From an uncultured Lachnospiraceae bacterium (GTDB lineage: Bacteria > Bacillota > Clostridia > Lachnospirales > Lachnospiraceae), in assembly GCA_910588565.1 (NCBI GenBank), contig CAJUPF010000017.1, positions 30,600-47,000 on the forward strand: a DNA stretch of 16,401 nucleotides, read 5' to 3'. The notes beneath the pieces are model-generated. The model ran no database searches. It saw only the letters and a list, made by a program, of their open reading frames with translations, and was not told where the DNA came from. The position numbers were made by a program, and so were the translations under genes. Positions 1-7,173 of this stretch are shown in pieces (the first letter of the stretch is position 1; the number at the start of each line of letters is the position of its first letter).

Positions 1-316
1 ACAGGCTTCCTGCTCAGTAACTGTAACTGCCACGCCTGTTATTGTAAATCCTGCATCAATTATTCTCGATCATGAAACGCTTTCACTCGAAGCAGGCGGC
101 AAGGCTCAGCTTACCGCTACTGTAAAACCTGATGATGCTTCCGATTCATCTGTAACATGGAACTCATCTGTGCCTTCTGTCGCTTCTGTCGATGAGAATG
201 GCTTAATCACTGCGCTTTCCGCAGGCGTAACAACTATTACGGCTAAAACCGTAAATGGCTTACAGGCTTCCTGCTCAGTAACTGTAACTGCCACGCCTGT
301 TATTGTAAATCCTGCA
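1..316 (+). repeat. Tandem 261-bp repeat unit within the BIG2 gene
   Basis: Bases 1-55 recur exactly at 262-316. A shorter match (acaggcttcctgc) begins at 523, keeping the same 261-bp (87-codon) step. Exact identity over 55 bases suggests recent duplication or gene conversion between domains, so repeat number may vary between strains. Confidence 0.85.
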
Positions 317-1108
317 AAAGTCACTCTGAATCATGAAACTCTTACACTTGAAGCAGGAGGCAAAGCACAGCTTACCGCTTCCATAGAACCCAATAACGCA
401 GCCGATACATCTGTAACCTGGAGCTCGTCTGTGCCTTCTGTCGCTTCTGTTGATGCAGCTGGAATAGTAACTGCAATTGCAGCCGGTGAAACGATAATTA
501 CTGCAAAAACACAAAATGGCTTACAGGCTTCCTGCAAAATAACCGTATCCATAACGCTGCCTGACACAGATCCGGTCAACCAGACAAAGCCGATACCTGT
601 ACAGAAAGTGGCAATCAGCGGTAAAAAAACGCTTACGGAAGGACAAAAAACCACATTGAAAGCAGTTGTAGCACCAGCCAACGCATCCCAAAAAGCCGTA
701 AGCTGGAAATCGTCAAATCCAAAAGTTGCTTCCATAAATAAAGAAAGTGGAAAAATTACAGCCAAACAAGCCGGAAAAACCATAATTACAGCTTCCGCAG
801 CAGATAATTCCGGCGTGATATCTAAAATAACAGTAACCGTAAAACCAAAAAAAGTGACAAAGCTTACTGTTAAAGTGAAAAAGAGAGAAGCAGTCGTCAG
901 CTTCAAAAAAGTTTCCGGAATTAAAAAATATACCGTACGGTTATACAAAGGCAGCAAACTTATCAAAACAACAACCGTAAAGAAAACAAGTAAAATTACA
1001 ATAAACAAAAAACTCCTGTCCGGAAGCTATACCATTAAGGTTCAATATATTAAAAATAAAGTTAAAAGTGATCATACAGTTAAAAAATTTAAAGTGAAAA
1101 AACAGTAA
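1..1108 (+). CDS. BIG2 (bacterial Ig-like) repeat surface protein, 3' part only
   Basis: The frame is open from base 2, so the gene starts outside the window. The visible part holds the end of one BIG2 domain, two near-identical BIG2 domains at an 87-residue period, and a more divergent one (about bases 600-840). Each has the hallmark pattern of a TLEAGGKAQLTA-like strand, W-S-S, P-S-V-A-S-V-D, G-x-I/V-T-A and AGxTxITA. The last 85 or so residues are very rich in lysine and valine and look like a fibronectin-III-like beta domain. No LPxTG motif or C-terminal TM segment is seen, so the protein is probably secreted or held non-covalently. Surface adhesion or scaffolding is the usual role of BIG2 proteins; the target is unknown. 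It runs convergently to the response regulator gene. Confidence 0.88.
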   Translation, partial: QASCSVTVTATPVIVNPASIILDHETLSLEAGGKAQLTATVKPDDASDSSVTWNSSVPSVASVDENGLITALSAGVTTITAKTVNGLQASCSVTVTATPVIVNPAKVTLNHETLTLEAGGKAQLTASIEPNNAADTSVTWSSSVPSVASVDAAGIVTAIAAGETIITAKTQNGLQASCKITVSITLPDTDPVNQTKPIPVQKVAISGKKTLTEGQKTTLKAVVAPANASQKAVSWKSSNPKVASINKESGKITAKQAGKTIITASAADNSGVISKITVTVKPKKVTKLTVKVKKREAVVSFKKVSGIKKYTVRLYKGSKLIKTTTVKKTSKITINKKLLSGSYTIKVQYIKNKVKSDHTVKKFKVKKQ

Positions 1109-1111
1109 TAA

Positions 1112-1154
1112 AAAAATCCCCACCGCCATTTTTCTCCTCGCGACGGGGATTTTT
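1112..1154. terminator. Bidirectional Rho-independent terminator
   Basis: The stem is aaaaatcccc (1112-1121) paired with ggggattttt (1145-1154). It is A-rich on one side and T-rich on the other, so it can stop transcription from both the BIG2 gene (plus) and the convergent regulator gene (minus). Confidence 0.8.
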
Positions 1155-1192
1155 GCCGATCTTACTACCACTTGCTTTGAATCTGCTGCATT

Positions 1193-2392
1193 CTATCTCT
1201 CTTCTATTCTCTTTCTGTATTCCGCCGGACTGACACCCAGATTCTTTTTAAATACTGTGCTGAAATAATGCTGTGTGGCATATCCTACACGTTCTGCAAT
1301 CTCATAGATTTTCAGCTCTTCATTCTGGAACAGATCAATTGACTTCCGAATTCTTACACTGGTCAGATAATCTACAAATGTAACTCCCATTTCTTTCCGA
1401 AACAGCTTGCTCATATACTGCATAGACAAATTAACACAATCCGCTGCCTCCTGCAGCGAAAAATCTTCCCGCCAGTAATTCTGCTCCACATACTCTCTGA
1501 CTTCCTGAATCACAGAGGAAGTACCCATAATTTCCTCCACCTGCGCAATCGCCTCATGATACACATCTGCCAGATGTTCTAAGCCTGTCCCATTCTTTTG
1601 TATTACAGTACATTTTACAAATACCAGCCGTTTCATTAATGTAAGATACTTCTGGAGCTGTCCGCTCTGTTCTGCGGTCTGCTGCGACACTACAATTAAA
1701 TCGCCGCAATCATTCTGGCAGCTCCTCAGACTGTCCATTTGATTAAAAATTTCATTCGCCATATTCTCTGCAACGAAAAAAATCAAATCATCTGTCCACT
1801 CTTCTTTTACATCTGCTGCTTTCTGGTACTCAAAACGCACTACGGTCACAACAAAATCTTCCGGGATTTCCACACCCAGATAATGAAAACGCTCCCACAT
1901 CTCTTCTGCGGAAAAATGCCCTTCCAGCGCTTTCTGCAAAAAACTGGAAGCCAGATAGCTTTTGTTTTGATTCAGAGTTTCTTGAGCCCATTCCAGATAT
2001 TTACCTTCACTTCTTTCGCTGATCAGCCGTTCCCTCACCCGCTCTATCATTTTGTGAAAATTATCTTCCATCACGGGCTTTAACAGATATTCAAACACCC
2101 GCATCTTTATGGCAGTTCTTGCGTATTCAAAGCTGTCATACCCTGTAATAATGACTACAAGCGCTTTCGGCTGAACTTCCTTTAACTTTTCGATAAACTG
2201 AAGACCATTTAAAAATGGCATATTGATATCCACAAAACAAACATCCACGGGATTTTCTTTCGCCAATTCCAACGCGATCTCCCCGTCTTCTGCCTCGGCG
2301 ACTACTTCAAAATCTTCGTACCTATTCAAAAAGCTGATAATCCCACGGCGAATCATATATTCGTCATCTGCAACCAGGGCTTTAAAACGCAT
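1193..2392 (-). CDS. YesN-type response regulator (REC + AraC HTH)
   Basis: 399 aa. The REC domain (about residues 3-122) has the acidic pair D9/D10, phospho-acceptor D55 (VDINMP context), T83 and K105 (LLKP). A middle region of about 150 residues is typical of the YesN family. The C-terminal 100 or so residues form two AraC-type helix-turn-helix units (S-L-Q-E-A-A-D.., then Y-E-I-A-E-R-V-G-Y) ending in the usual F-K-K-x-x-G-V-S-P-A-E-Y-R signature. I chose the ATG at 2392 because AAAGGAGG lies 7 bases upstream; an in-frame ATG 10 codons earlier lacks a good site. YesN regulators usually pair with a YesM kinase and control sugar or surface functions. No kinase adjoins it here. It is not the LytTR type expected for the pheromone system in this window. 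Confidence 0.93.
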   Translation of the reverse strand: MRFKALVADDEYMIRRGIISFLNRYEDFEVVAEAEDGEIALELAKENPVDVCFVDINMPFLNGLQFIEKLKEVQPKALVVIITGYDSFEYARTAIKMRVFEYLLKPVMEDNFHKMIERVRERLISERSEGKYLEWAQETLNQNKSYLASSFLQKALEGHFSAEEMWERFHYLGVEIPEDFVVTVVRFEYQKAADVKEEWTDDLIFFVAENMANEIFNQMDSLRSCQNDCGDLIVVSQQTAEQSGQLQKYLTLMKRLVFVKCTVIQKNGTGLEHLADVYHEAIAQVEEIMGTSSVIQEVREYVEQNYWREDFSLQEAADCVNLSMQYMSKLFRKEMGVTFVDYLTSVRIRKSIDLFQNEELKIYEIAERVGYATQHYFSTVFKKNLGVSPAEYRKRIEER

Positions 2393-2428
2393 GTTATTCC
2401 TCCTTTGTATAAGCTGATTCATGTTGTC

Positions 2429-2434
2429 ATTATA
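2429..2434 (-). promoter_or_regulatory. Possible -10 element of the response regulator gene
   Basis: A perfect TATAAT reads on the minus strand 37 bases before the chosen start. No convincing -35 lies 16-18 bases upstream, so an activator-dependent promoter or a chance match in AT-rich DNA are both possible. Confidence 0.35.
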
Positions 2435-2559
2435 ATAGCATTTGTATTTTTTTGTGTATTTACAATCTTTTTGCTCATTTTTATAAATATTTCATGTAAC
2501 TATATCACAAATGCTCCCAAACCGGGACAACCGATCTGCCGCATAATACATAGAAGCAA

Positions 2560-2602
2560 GGGGTTGTCAGAAAAAGCATTTCACTATTTCCTGACAATCC
2601 CC
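2560..2602. repeat. Long inverted repeat, possible terminator
   Basis: ggggttgtcag (2560-2570) pairs with ctgacaatcccc (2591-2602) with one bulge. The pairing extends inward as AGAAA against TTTCCT. It lies between the truncated ATPase start and the regulator gene. The downstream U-tract is poor in either direction, so a terminator is plausible but not clear. The 8-mers tagaagca (2551-2558) and tgcttcta (2662-2669) form a further inverted pair around it. The rest of 2435-2673 shows no gene. Confidence 0.45.
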
Positions 2603-2673
2603 TGCCAGCATTTGTCCTATATTAAATTAAAGAAATTCCCGTGATAGTTTTATCCCCATTATGCTTCTAAGAA

Positions 2674-2775
2674 TCAGCATCTTATTTCTTTCATGATAAC
2701 CGTAATATTTCTTTTTATCTCAAATTCATAATGTAAGCGGCTATTTTGTACAGCAACTCTATATTTTCCCTTCAT
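2674..2775 (-). pseudogene. 5' remnant of an AAA-type ATPase gene (truncated before the P-loop)
   Basis: The 33-codon frame begins MKGKYRVAVQNSRLHYEF and continues EIKRNITVI. From memory this closely matches the start of a clostridial ATPase family in which the next residues are the Walker A segment (xGDSATGKTTL). Here the match breaks after ITVI, near 2695, and the frame ends six codons later. The P-loop is therefore lost and the remnant cannot be an ATPase. It follows the DUF4869 gene directly, and I recall this pairing from other Lachnospiraceae. The family assignment rests on a short segment and needs a search. Confidence 0.45.
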
Positions 2776-2802
2776 TCGGCCTCACCTACACATAATTTCC
2801 CG

Positions 2803-3141
2803 CTATTTTGATAAATTCAAGCATATTGTGAACTGTTTCCCAATCTCTAACATCCATTTTGCGCAATTGTCGCCGCAGACAGATGCGTTAAATACTTGAT
2901 TCGTACTGTCAAATGCCATTAAAATTAATGTCTTTACCCCACCGGACAGCTCCCTGGTTGAAATCGCTCCCAGCACCGGACTGTCTATCAGCCGGGCGCT
3001 TGCTACATCAGAATGATCCACATCTTTTATCATTTCCACTGACAGTTTATCTGTAATCCATTCATCTTCATACTGATTATCAAAATAAGTCGGAGGATGA
3101 TAAATTGCATCATCCATGTTTCCAAGATAGATACTTAACAT
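2803..3141 (-). CDS. DUF4869 family protein
   Basis: 112 aa, soluble, with no signal or TM segment. The sequence (MLSIYLGNMDDAIYHPPTYF start, ITDKLSVEMIKDVDHS, SPVLGAIS, ELSGGVKTLILM, CGDNCAKW) matches my recollection of the DUF4869 family, whose function is unknown. The start at 3141 is set by AGGAGG seven bases upstream and by family length. An upstream in-frame ATG at 3225, overlapping the stop of the preceding gene, would add 28 residues that look untypical. The gene sits at the distal end of the minus-strand gene run, followed by the broken ATPase start. Sure of the gene, fairly sure of the family. Confidence 0.85.
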   Translation of the reverse strand: MLSIYLGNMDDAIYHPPTYFDNQYEDEWITDKLSVEMIKDVDHSDVASARLIDSPVLGAISTRELSGGVKTLILMAFDSTNQVFNASVCGDNCAKWMLEIGKQFTICLNLSK

Positions 3142-3217
3142 AGCAAACCTCCTGTTCCTGTACTCTGCATACCATTCTACCCCAAAAGGACAGCCGATAT
3201 CAACAGTAACGTTTGCA

Positions 3218-3829
3218 TTATTCATACCATATTACATTTTTCCCTGTACCAAACGCATACAAACAGTACGGGTTCTCCTCGCTCTCTTCCCCATAGCCTT
3301 CCGGCAGAAGAGAATCCTCAAACGCTGCATCCGCAGCATCAATATTCTGTAAAAAAATATAATTTATCTTGAGAGCTTCCGGAAATACCAGCGCATATTC
3401 ATAGCAGTGGTTCCAGTTATATTCACAGATATACGCATCCGCCGGAAAATGCCTGTTATCTTCCAGAACCAGATTTGTCTCCTTCCCATCTGACATACAG
3501 ATATGCGACAAACGTTCCACTTCCTGTTCAAATGCGTCTTTCTCAAAAACCGCTTCTAAAAACACCTGGGCTTCCGGCGAAAAAATCGTATCCTGGGATC
3601 TGTAATAATATTCCCGTATACTCTCTTTTGAAATATCCCTCGGAAAAATCTTAAAACCGCTGTAACCCGCAAAATTTTCCCAGTTCCCGTACTGCCTGCT
3701 GCTATTGTGTACCTCCGGTATTCCTCCAAACAAAAGCTTATACACAAGAGCGCCAAAAATCAAAATACCTGCGGCTATGATTGTTCCGATTACTTTCGCT
3801 ATTGGTACGCGTCTCATCTTCATCCCCAT
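3218..3829 (-). CDS. Membrane-anchored protein of unknown function, family-A paralogue (copy 3)
   Basis: 203 aa. The N-terminus has a positive start and a hydrophobic segment (about residues 11-35), giving a signal anchor with an outside C-terminal domain. It is clearly homologous to the proteins at 8793-9371 and 5195-5561. Shared blocks are a Y-x-x-W motif, an IFP segment, Y-x-Y-R, an E-x-x-RLS helix, a Y-I/V-C-x-Y-N-W/F segment followed by Y-E-Y-A, Y-I-F/Y-L-Q and LLPExYG near the C-terminus. The start is supported by AAGGGAG about seven bases upstream. The family is unknown to me. Repetition beside a peptide-export operon suggests immunity or an accessory role (inference). Confidence 0.8.
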   Translation of the reverse strand: MGMKMRRVPIAKVIGTIIAAGILIFGALVYKLLFGGIPEVHNSSRQYGNWENFAGYSGFKIFPRDISKESIREYYYRSQDTIFSPEAQVFLEAVFEKDAFEQEVERLSHICMSDGKETNLVLEDNRHFPADAYICEYNWNHCYEYALVFPEALKINYIFLQNIDAADAAFEDSLLPEGYGEESEENPYCLYAFGTGKNVIWYE

Positions 3830-4159
3830 ACGATAACTCCCTTCCTGATAACGAATCGCTGTATTCTTTTAATGCCTGTTTTCTGAAATTATATATCATC
3901 AGATTTGCATACTCTTCCACTGTAATGATTTCCTGAATAGATGCCCGATACATGTGATACAACGCCATATATGTTCCCGAATCAAATTTCAACGATACAG
4001 TCCCCAGGCAAAATAACAACACAATGCCACAATGGAATAAACCGTAATTATTTTTCTTAAAATTCTATAGACACTATATCTCCCGCTCACCTGGAATACG
4101 GTACAAACCAGGCAAAGCAGCAGAAGTACTGCCATTATACCCCCAAAATATTCCGCCAT
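3738..4159 (-). pseudogene. Two-TM membrane protein gene with probable frameshift
   Basis: Frame 1 (4159 to 3989, 56 aa) starts at an ATG with AGGGGGT upstream and encodes two hydrophobic segments, ending at TGA. Frame 2, open from about 4076 to 3738, continues with another hydrophobic stretch (VLLFCLGTVSL) and a soluble part containing HMYRASIQEIITVEEYANLM. Frame 2 alone has only a GTG at 4022 and no ribosome site. The simplest reading is one gene of about 140 residues broken by a frameshift between 4076 and 3989. Alternatively frame 1 is an intact small membrane protein and frame 2 is noncoding. Frame 2 overlaps the next gene by about 92 bases, which is unusual. No family recognised. Confidence 0.5.
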
Positions 4160-4316
4160 AATACCCCCTGCCTTCCTCTGTCTTTTGCTCTTAATATCAA
4201 TTTCAGTAACCGGTTTTTCCACATATACTTCAAATTAAGTGTTTTTTATCCACGGTAATTCAATGATTACGCCATTTATACACTATCCTGCCAGCAAGAT
4301 AATTTCACTTAATTTA

Positions 4317-4397
4317 TCACTGCGCACTGCAGCTGCTGCAGCGATACTGCTCCCCATTCATGTGCTGCCATTTCAGATTGCCTGACGTTACTTTCAT
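4317..4397 (-). CDS. Tiny ORF with a CxxC motif (26 aa), possible remnant
   Basis: Its ATG overlaps the TGA of the preceding fragment (ATGA) with GGGG eight bases upstream, so coupled translation is possible. The product ends QYRCSSCSAQ, a single C-x-x-C knuckle of the kind seen in zinc ribbons. It may be a leftover of a longer protein. The remaining DNA between 4160 and 4316 shows no gene. Confidence 0.3.
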   Translation of the reverse strand: MKVTSGNLKWQHMNGEQYRCSSCSAQ

Positions 4398-4606
4398 CCT
4401 GATTTCCCCAACTTATTTTTTGCTTTTATCAAAAAACTCAGAAAGCCATATATCAAAATTATAAAACCATATACCGCACACAATATACCAAACGACTCCT
4501 TCGTCAATTCCTCCATATTGGAAAAGCCTGTCAGCAGGAAAAAGCCAAACGCAGAAGTGATCGCGCAATCAATCCCACTCCACAGCCAATTTATCTGCCT
4601 GGGTTT
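4394..4606 (-). pseudogene. C-terminal fragment of a second four-TM protein
   Basis: The frame is open from just after a stop at 4607-4609 and ends at TGA 4394-4396, giving about 70 residues with no good start codon. It contains two hydrophobic segments. It aligns by eye with the C-terminal half of the protein encoded at 4591-5076: both have a W-S-G motif, then a hydrophobic stretch, an acidic loop, a second hydrophobic stretch and a basic tail. It therefore looks like the remains of a tandem paralogue whose 5' half was lost by recombination. ATG 4480-4478, inside the fragment, could start a 28-residue one-TM peptide, but no ribosome site supports it. Confidence 0.55.
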
Positions 4607-5076
4607 TTACCTAATTCCATGAATTTGACTATCCCTAAACAGATCAAAGATAATATAACAAAGCTCAGACACACTACTGTTGCCATTTCATAATATTCAT
4701 GGTATCTGTAAAAAAATCCATCTGATATCATGGACAATTCAGAGAATAGTACGAATGCCGCAAATCCGCTCCATGCAACTGCCTTAAAAATTGTCTTTAC
4801 ACGGCTTCCGTTTTTATGTCCTCCCAGTATCATAAACAGAATCTTAAAATAGATCGCCACGGAAAACAAAAACCAGCATACGCCTGCTATTCTATCAGCA
4901 TAAACACCGTATTTATGTAAACCAGCGTCTGTCAGCATGGAAAACAGAGTACATATAACATACCCCGCTAAGCCAATCAAAGAGCATATATTTAAAGTTT
5001 TCATAAATCTTTTCATTCCTGGTTCTTTCGCTGCCCGATCCTTAAAATCAGATTGTATAACCAATTTTTGTTCCAT
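4591..5076 (-). CDS. Four-TM membrane protein, unknown function
   Basis: 161 aa. Hydrophobic segments lie near residues 29-49, 62-85, 98-115 and 131-152, with a charged N-terminal cytoplasmic stretch. I chose the ATG at 5076 because AGGGGG lies eight bases upstream; an ATG two codons earlier is too close to it, and a much earlier one at 5181 has no site and gives a cysteine-rich, non-hydrophobic lead. The topology resembles small multi-TM proteins of the DUF2975 or bacteriocin-immunity kind, but I do not recognise a specific family. It is followed by a fragment of its own paralogue. It may protect against or help export the operon's peptides; this is inference. Confidence 0.7.
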   Translation of the reverse strand: MEQKLVIQSDFKDRAAKEPGMKRFMKTLNICSLIGLAGYVICTLFSMLTDAGLHKYGVYADRIAGVCWFLFSVAIYFKILFMILGGHKNGSRVKTIFKAVAWSGFAAFVLFSELSMISDGFFYRYHEYYEMATVVCLSFVILSLICLGIVKFMELGKNPGR

Positions 5077-5194
5077 AACCATATCCCCCTTCTGTCGTCT
5101 TCGACATTCCAAACTGCATTCCCAGCAATCTGCGCGTCCTGCTTTATAAAAGATTTGTAACTCACATCTGGCAGAAAACATGTTTCCAGGTAAA

Positions 5195-5561
5195 TTATGT
5201 TTCAGATTTTCCTGTCATCCAGCCTTCACCGCCTTCCAATTCATGGGCGTATATGCTGAACCCCCTCATGGATGCTTTCACTGTTATAGGAATCCGGAAG
5301 CAGATTCTGATCAAATTTAATCTTATTTTTATCTGTAAATTGAAGATATATATAATGAATAACCGAATGTTCTTCCTCTAATATCGCATATTCACAAGTG
5401 TTGTCAAAATTATACATACTGACATAAGACGGCATATGGAAGCTCTCATTATCATATACAATCTTATTTTCTTCTCCTCTATATTCATCTGAAATCCGGC
5501 TAAGACGCTCTGCCTCTGCCTGGTACATATATTCCTCAATTCCAATACTTTTTACTAACAT
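5195..5561 (-). pseudogene. Truncated, frameshifted family-A paralogue (copy 2)
   Basis: The first frame (5561 to 5241, 106 codons) matches residues about 90-180 of the protein at 8793-9371: MYQAE-x-x-RLS, DEY-x-G-x-ENK, PSYV, YNFD, EYA, YIYLQF-x-DKN and IKFD-x-x-LLP. The N-terminal anchor and the first 80 or so residues are missing, and the BIG2 gene ends 16 bases upstream. Near the C-terminus the frame breaks at a run of five G (5259-5263 region). Reading with one G fewer restores GFSIYAHELEGGEGWMTGK up to TAA at 5195-5197, matching the paralogue's GFNIYAY..GW ending. A double lesion argues for a pseudogene; the G-run alone could be a sequencing error. Confidence 0.75.
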
Positions 5562-5577
5562 TATTCTGCATATCTTA

Positions 5578-7167
5578 TCACCAAAACCAATACTTCTTTT
5601 TTATCTTAATATAAACAACTGCAGCAGCAATACAGCATAACATGCCTCCCGCAATTGCCATCTTATCAACTCTGTAGCCGGACAGCCGTTTCTCTGCGAG
5701 TAAATAGTTTCCTCCTGTCGTCAGTTTCAAATTCGTCATATCAACATGTTCTATCAATTGGTAAGCTCCTTTCGAAGTGTTGTAAAGATACAAATATGTT
5801 CCCACCGGCTGATCCAGGCAAAGGGTAACCGGGCCGCATAACTCTTTTCCCTCATTCAATTCAAATACTGTTCCCTCTGCTTCTCTGTGAAATGCAATCT
5901 GTGTACACAGCTCATTTTTATCATTTACAATATCCTCTCCGCAAATGACAATTGTATATCCGTCTCCATGCACAGAAAGCGTCCGGCTTTTCTGATAAAA
6001 GAAATGCAGCATTTCAGAAGTAATAACAGGCGTTTCAGATATATCCGTTTCTTCGGGAAATTCTATCCCGTTATTTTGGCTTTCACTTCTCTTTTCTTCT
6101 TCCGGATTTTTGTTTTGGACAGATTCATTTACAATAACGGAAACAGAAATACTGGTGTCTTTATTCGATACAATAATACTGGTATTTCCACAGGATTTTG
6201 CAGTTACAACACCTCCTGCGGTTACATATGCGATTTCAGAATTGGAGGATTTATAAGAAATTCCCTGCGGAGCCCCTGCAGGCATAACAGTCGCTTTGAG
6301 TGTTTCTGTCTCCCCTGGCTTCAAAACAAGATATGTATGATCTACACGCAGTTTTTCCGTAGCTACTATTACTGTAACAGGAATTTCCTTTATGATGCCT
6401 CCCGCCGAACAATAAATGATTACATTCCCTTTCGCAATTCCCTTTACTTCTCCGCTGGAATTTACCGTAGCAATATTTGGATCAGAAGAACGGTAAGAAA
6501 TTGTGTTTTCTGTTGCGTCTGCAGGCAGGACCGCAGCAGTCAGAGTCATTGTCTTATCTGCCTCAAGTTCTTTTTCATAATCCGAAATCTCAATATCTGT
6601 AACCGCTATTATTTTTTCTTCTGTATCTTTTGGTTCCAAAACAGTCAGGGAAAAGCTTTCTTTTACAGATCCGCAGGATACTTTAATTTTTGCTGTTCCG
6701 GCTGCATTTGCACGGATTCTGCCCATGCTGTTGACTGTTGCAACTTCTTCGTTGTCGGATGCATAAGATACCGTCTGGTCTGTGGCGTCAACGGGTAAAA
6801 CAGTTACTGTCAGCAGCTGGGATTCTCCGATTTCCATTGTCGTCTGGTAATCTCCCAGATCAATCTCTTTTGCTTTGATTGCTGCTTTTTTCGCAGCATC
6901 CTGCTGGTTATTCTCTCCGTCAGACTCCTGTGTGCTTTCTTCTCCGTTTTCCTGCGCATTATTTTCATCTGGTTCCTGAACATTCTTTACACCAGATTCC
7001 TGTATTTGTTCCGATCTGATCTCCTGGAGCATCTCTTCTGTCTGCCCTGTACTAAATTCTGAGCCATATACATTATTTGTCACCATAATTAAAAACAGGC
7101 AGATGCCAGGAACTATTACCCGCAGCTGCCAGAATCCTGTCTTTCTTTTCATCCTCTGTTTCCTCAT
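5578..7167 (-). CDS. Membrane-anchored BIG2 protein of the export operon
   Basis: 529 aa. A signal sequence (residues 1-36, cleavage plausible after VYG) is followed by a Gln/Glu/Asn-rich linker (37-100) and three BIG2 domains (about 100-176, 185-267, 270-346), each with the strand-turn pattern ending T-V-N-S-x-G or V-T-A-G-G. An acidic linker, a unique domain (about 380-490) and a C-terminal TM helix (about 502-522) with a basic tail complete it. It is thus held at the membrane with an extended outside rod. It starts six bases after the HlyD gene's stop; an alternative start is the ATG five codons later. Co-transcription with exporter genes suggests a surface accessory or receptor of the peptide system (inference). 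Confidence 0.88.
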   Translation of the reverse strand: MRKQRMKRKTGFWQLRVIVPGICLFLIMVTNNVYGSEFSTGQTEEMLQEIRSEQIQESGVKNVQEPDENNAQENGEESTQESDGENNQQDAAKKAAIKAKEIDLGDYQTTMEIGESQLLTVTVLPVDATDQTVSYASDNEEVATVNSMGRIRANAAGTAKIKVSCGSVKESFSLTVLEPKDTEEKIIAVTDIEISDYEKELEADKTMTLTAAVLPADATENTISYRSSDPNIATVNSSGEVKGIAKGNVIIYCSAGGIIKEIPVTVIVATEKLRVDHTYLVLKPGETETLKATVMPAGAPQGISYKSSNSEIAYVTAGGVVTAKSCGNTSIIVSNKDTSISVSVIVNESVQNKNPEEEKRSESQNNGIEFPEETDISETPVITSEMLHFFYQKSRTLSVHGDGYTIVICGEDIVNDKNELCTQIAFHREAEGTVFELNEGKELCGPVTLCLDQPVGTYLYLYNTSKGAYQLIEHVDMTNLKLTTGGNYLLAEKRLSGYRVDKMAIAGGMLCCIAAAVVYIKIKKKYWFW

Positions 7168-7173
7168 TTCCCA

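Noticed and set aside
331..1008. Minus-strand hydrophobic open frame
   Set aside because: Antisense to BIG2 codons; hydrophobicity arises from complement of Thr/Lys/Ala-rich codons.
2431..2515. caaatgct-like words resembling the LytTR repeat
   Set aside because: They differ from caaatagca, lie in opposite orientations and lack the 21-bp pitch.
3142..3225. N-terminal extension of the DUF4869 protein from the ATG at 3225
   Set aside because: Weak ribosome site and not in keeping with the family length, while AGGAGG precedes the ATG at 3141.
5887..6798. Long plus-strand open frame (303 codons)
   Set aside because: It is antisense to the BIG2 gene, is cysteine/isoleucine/phenylalanine-rich without domains, and has no ribosome site; the minus-strand frame has clear BIG2 structure.
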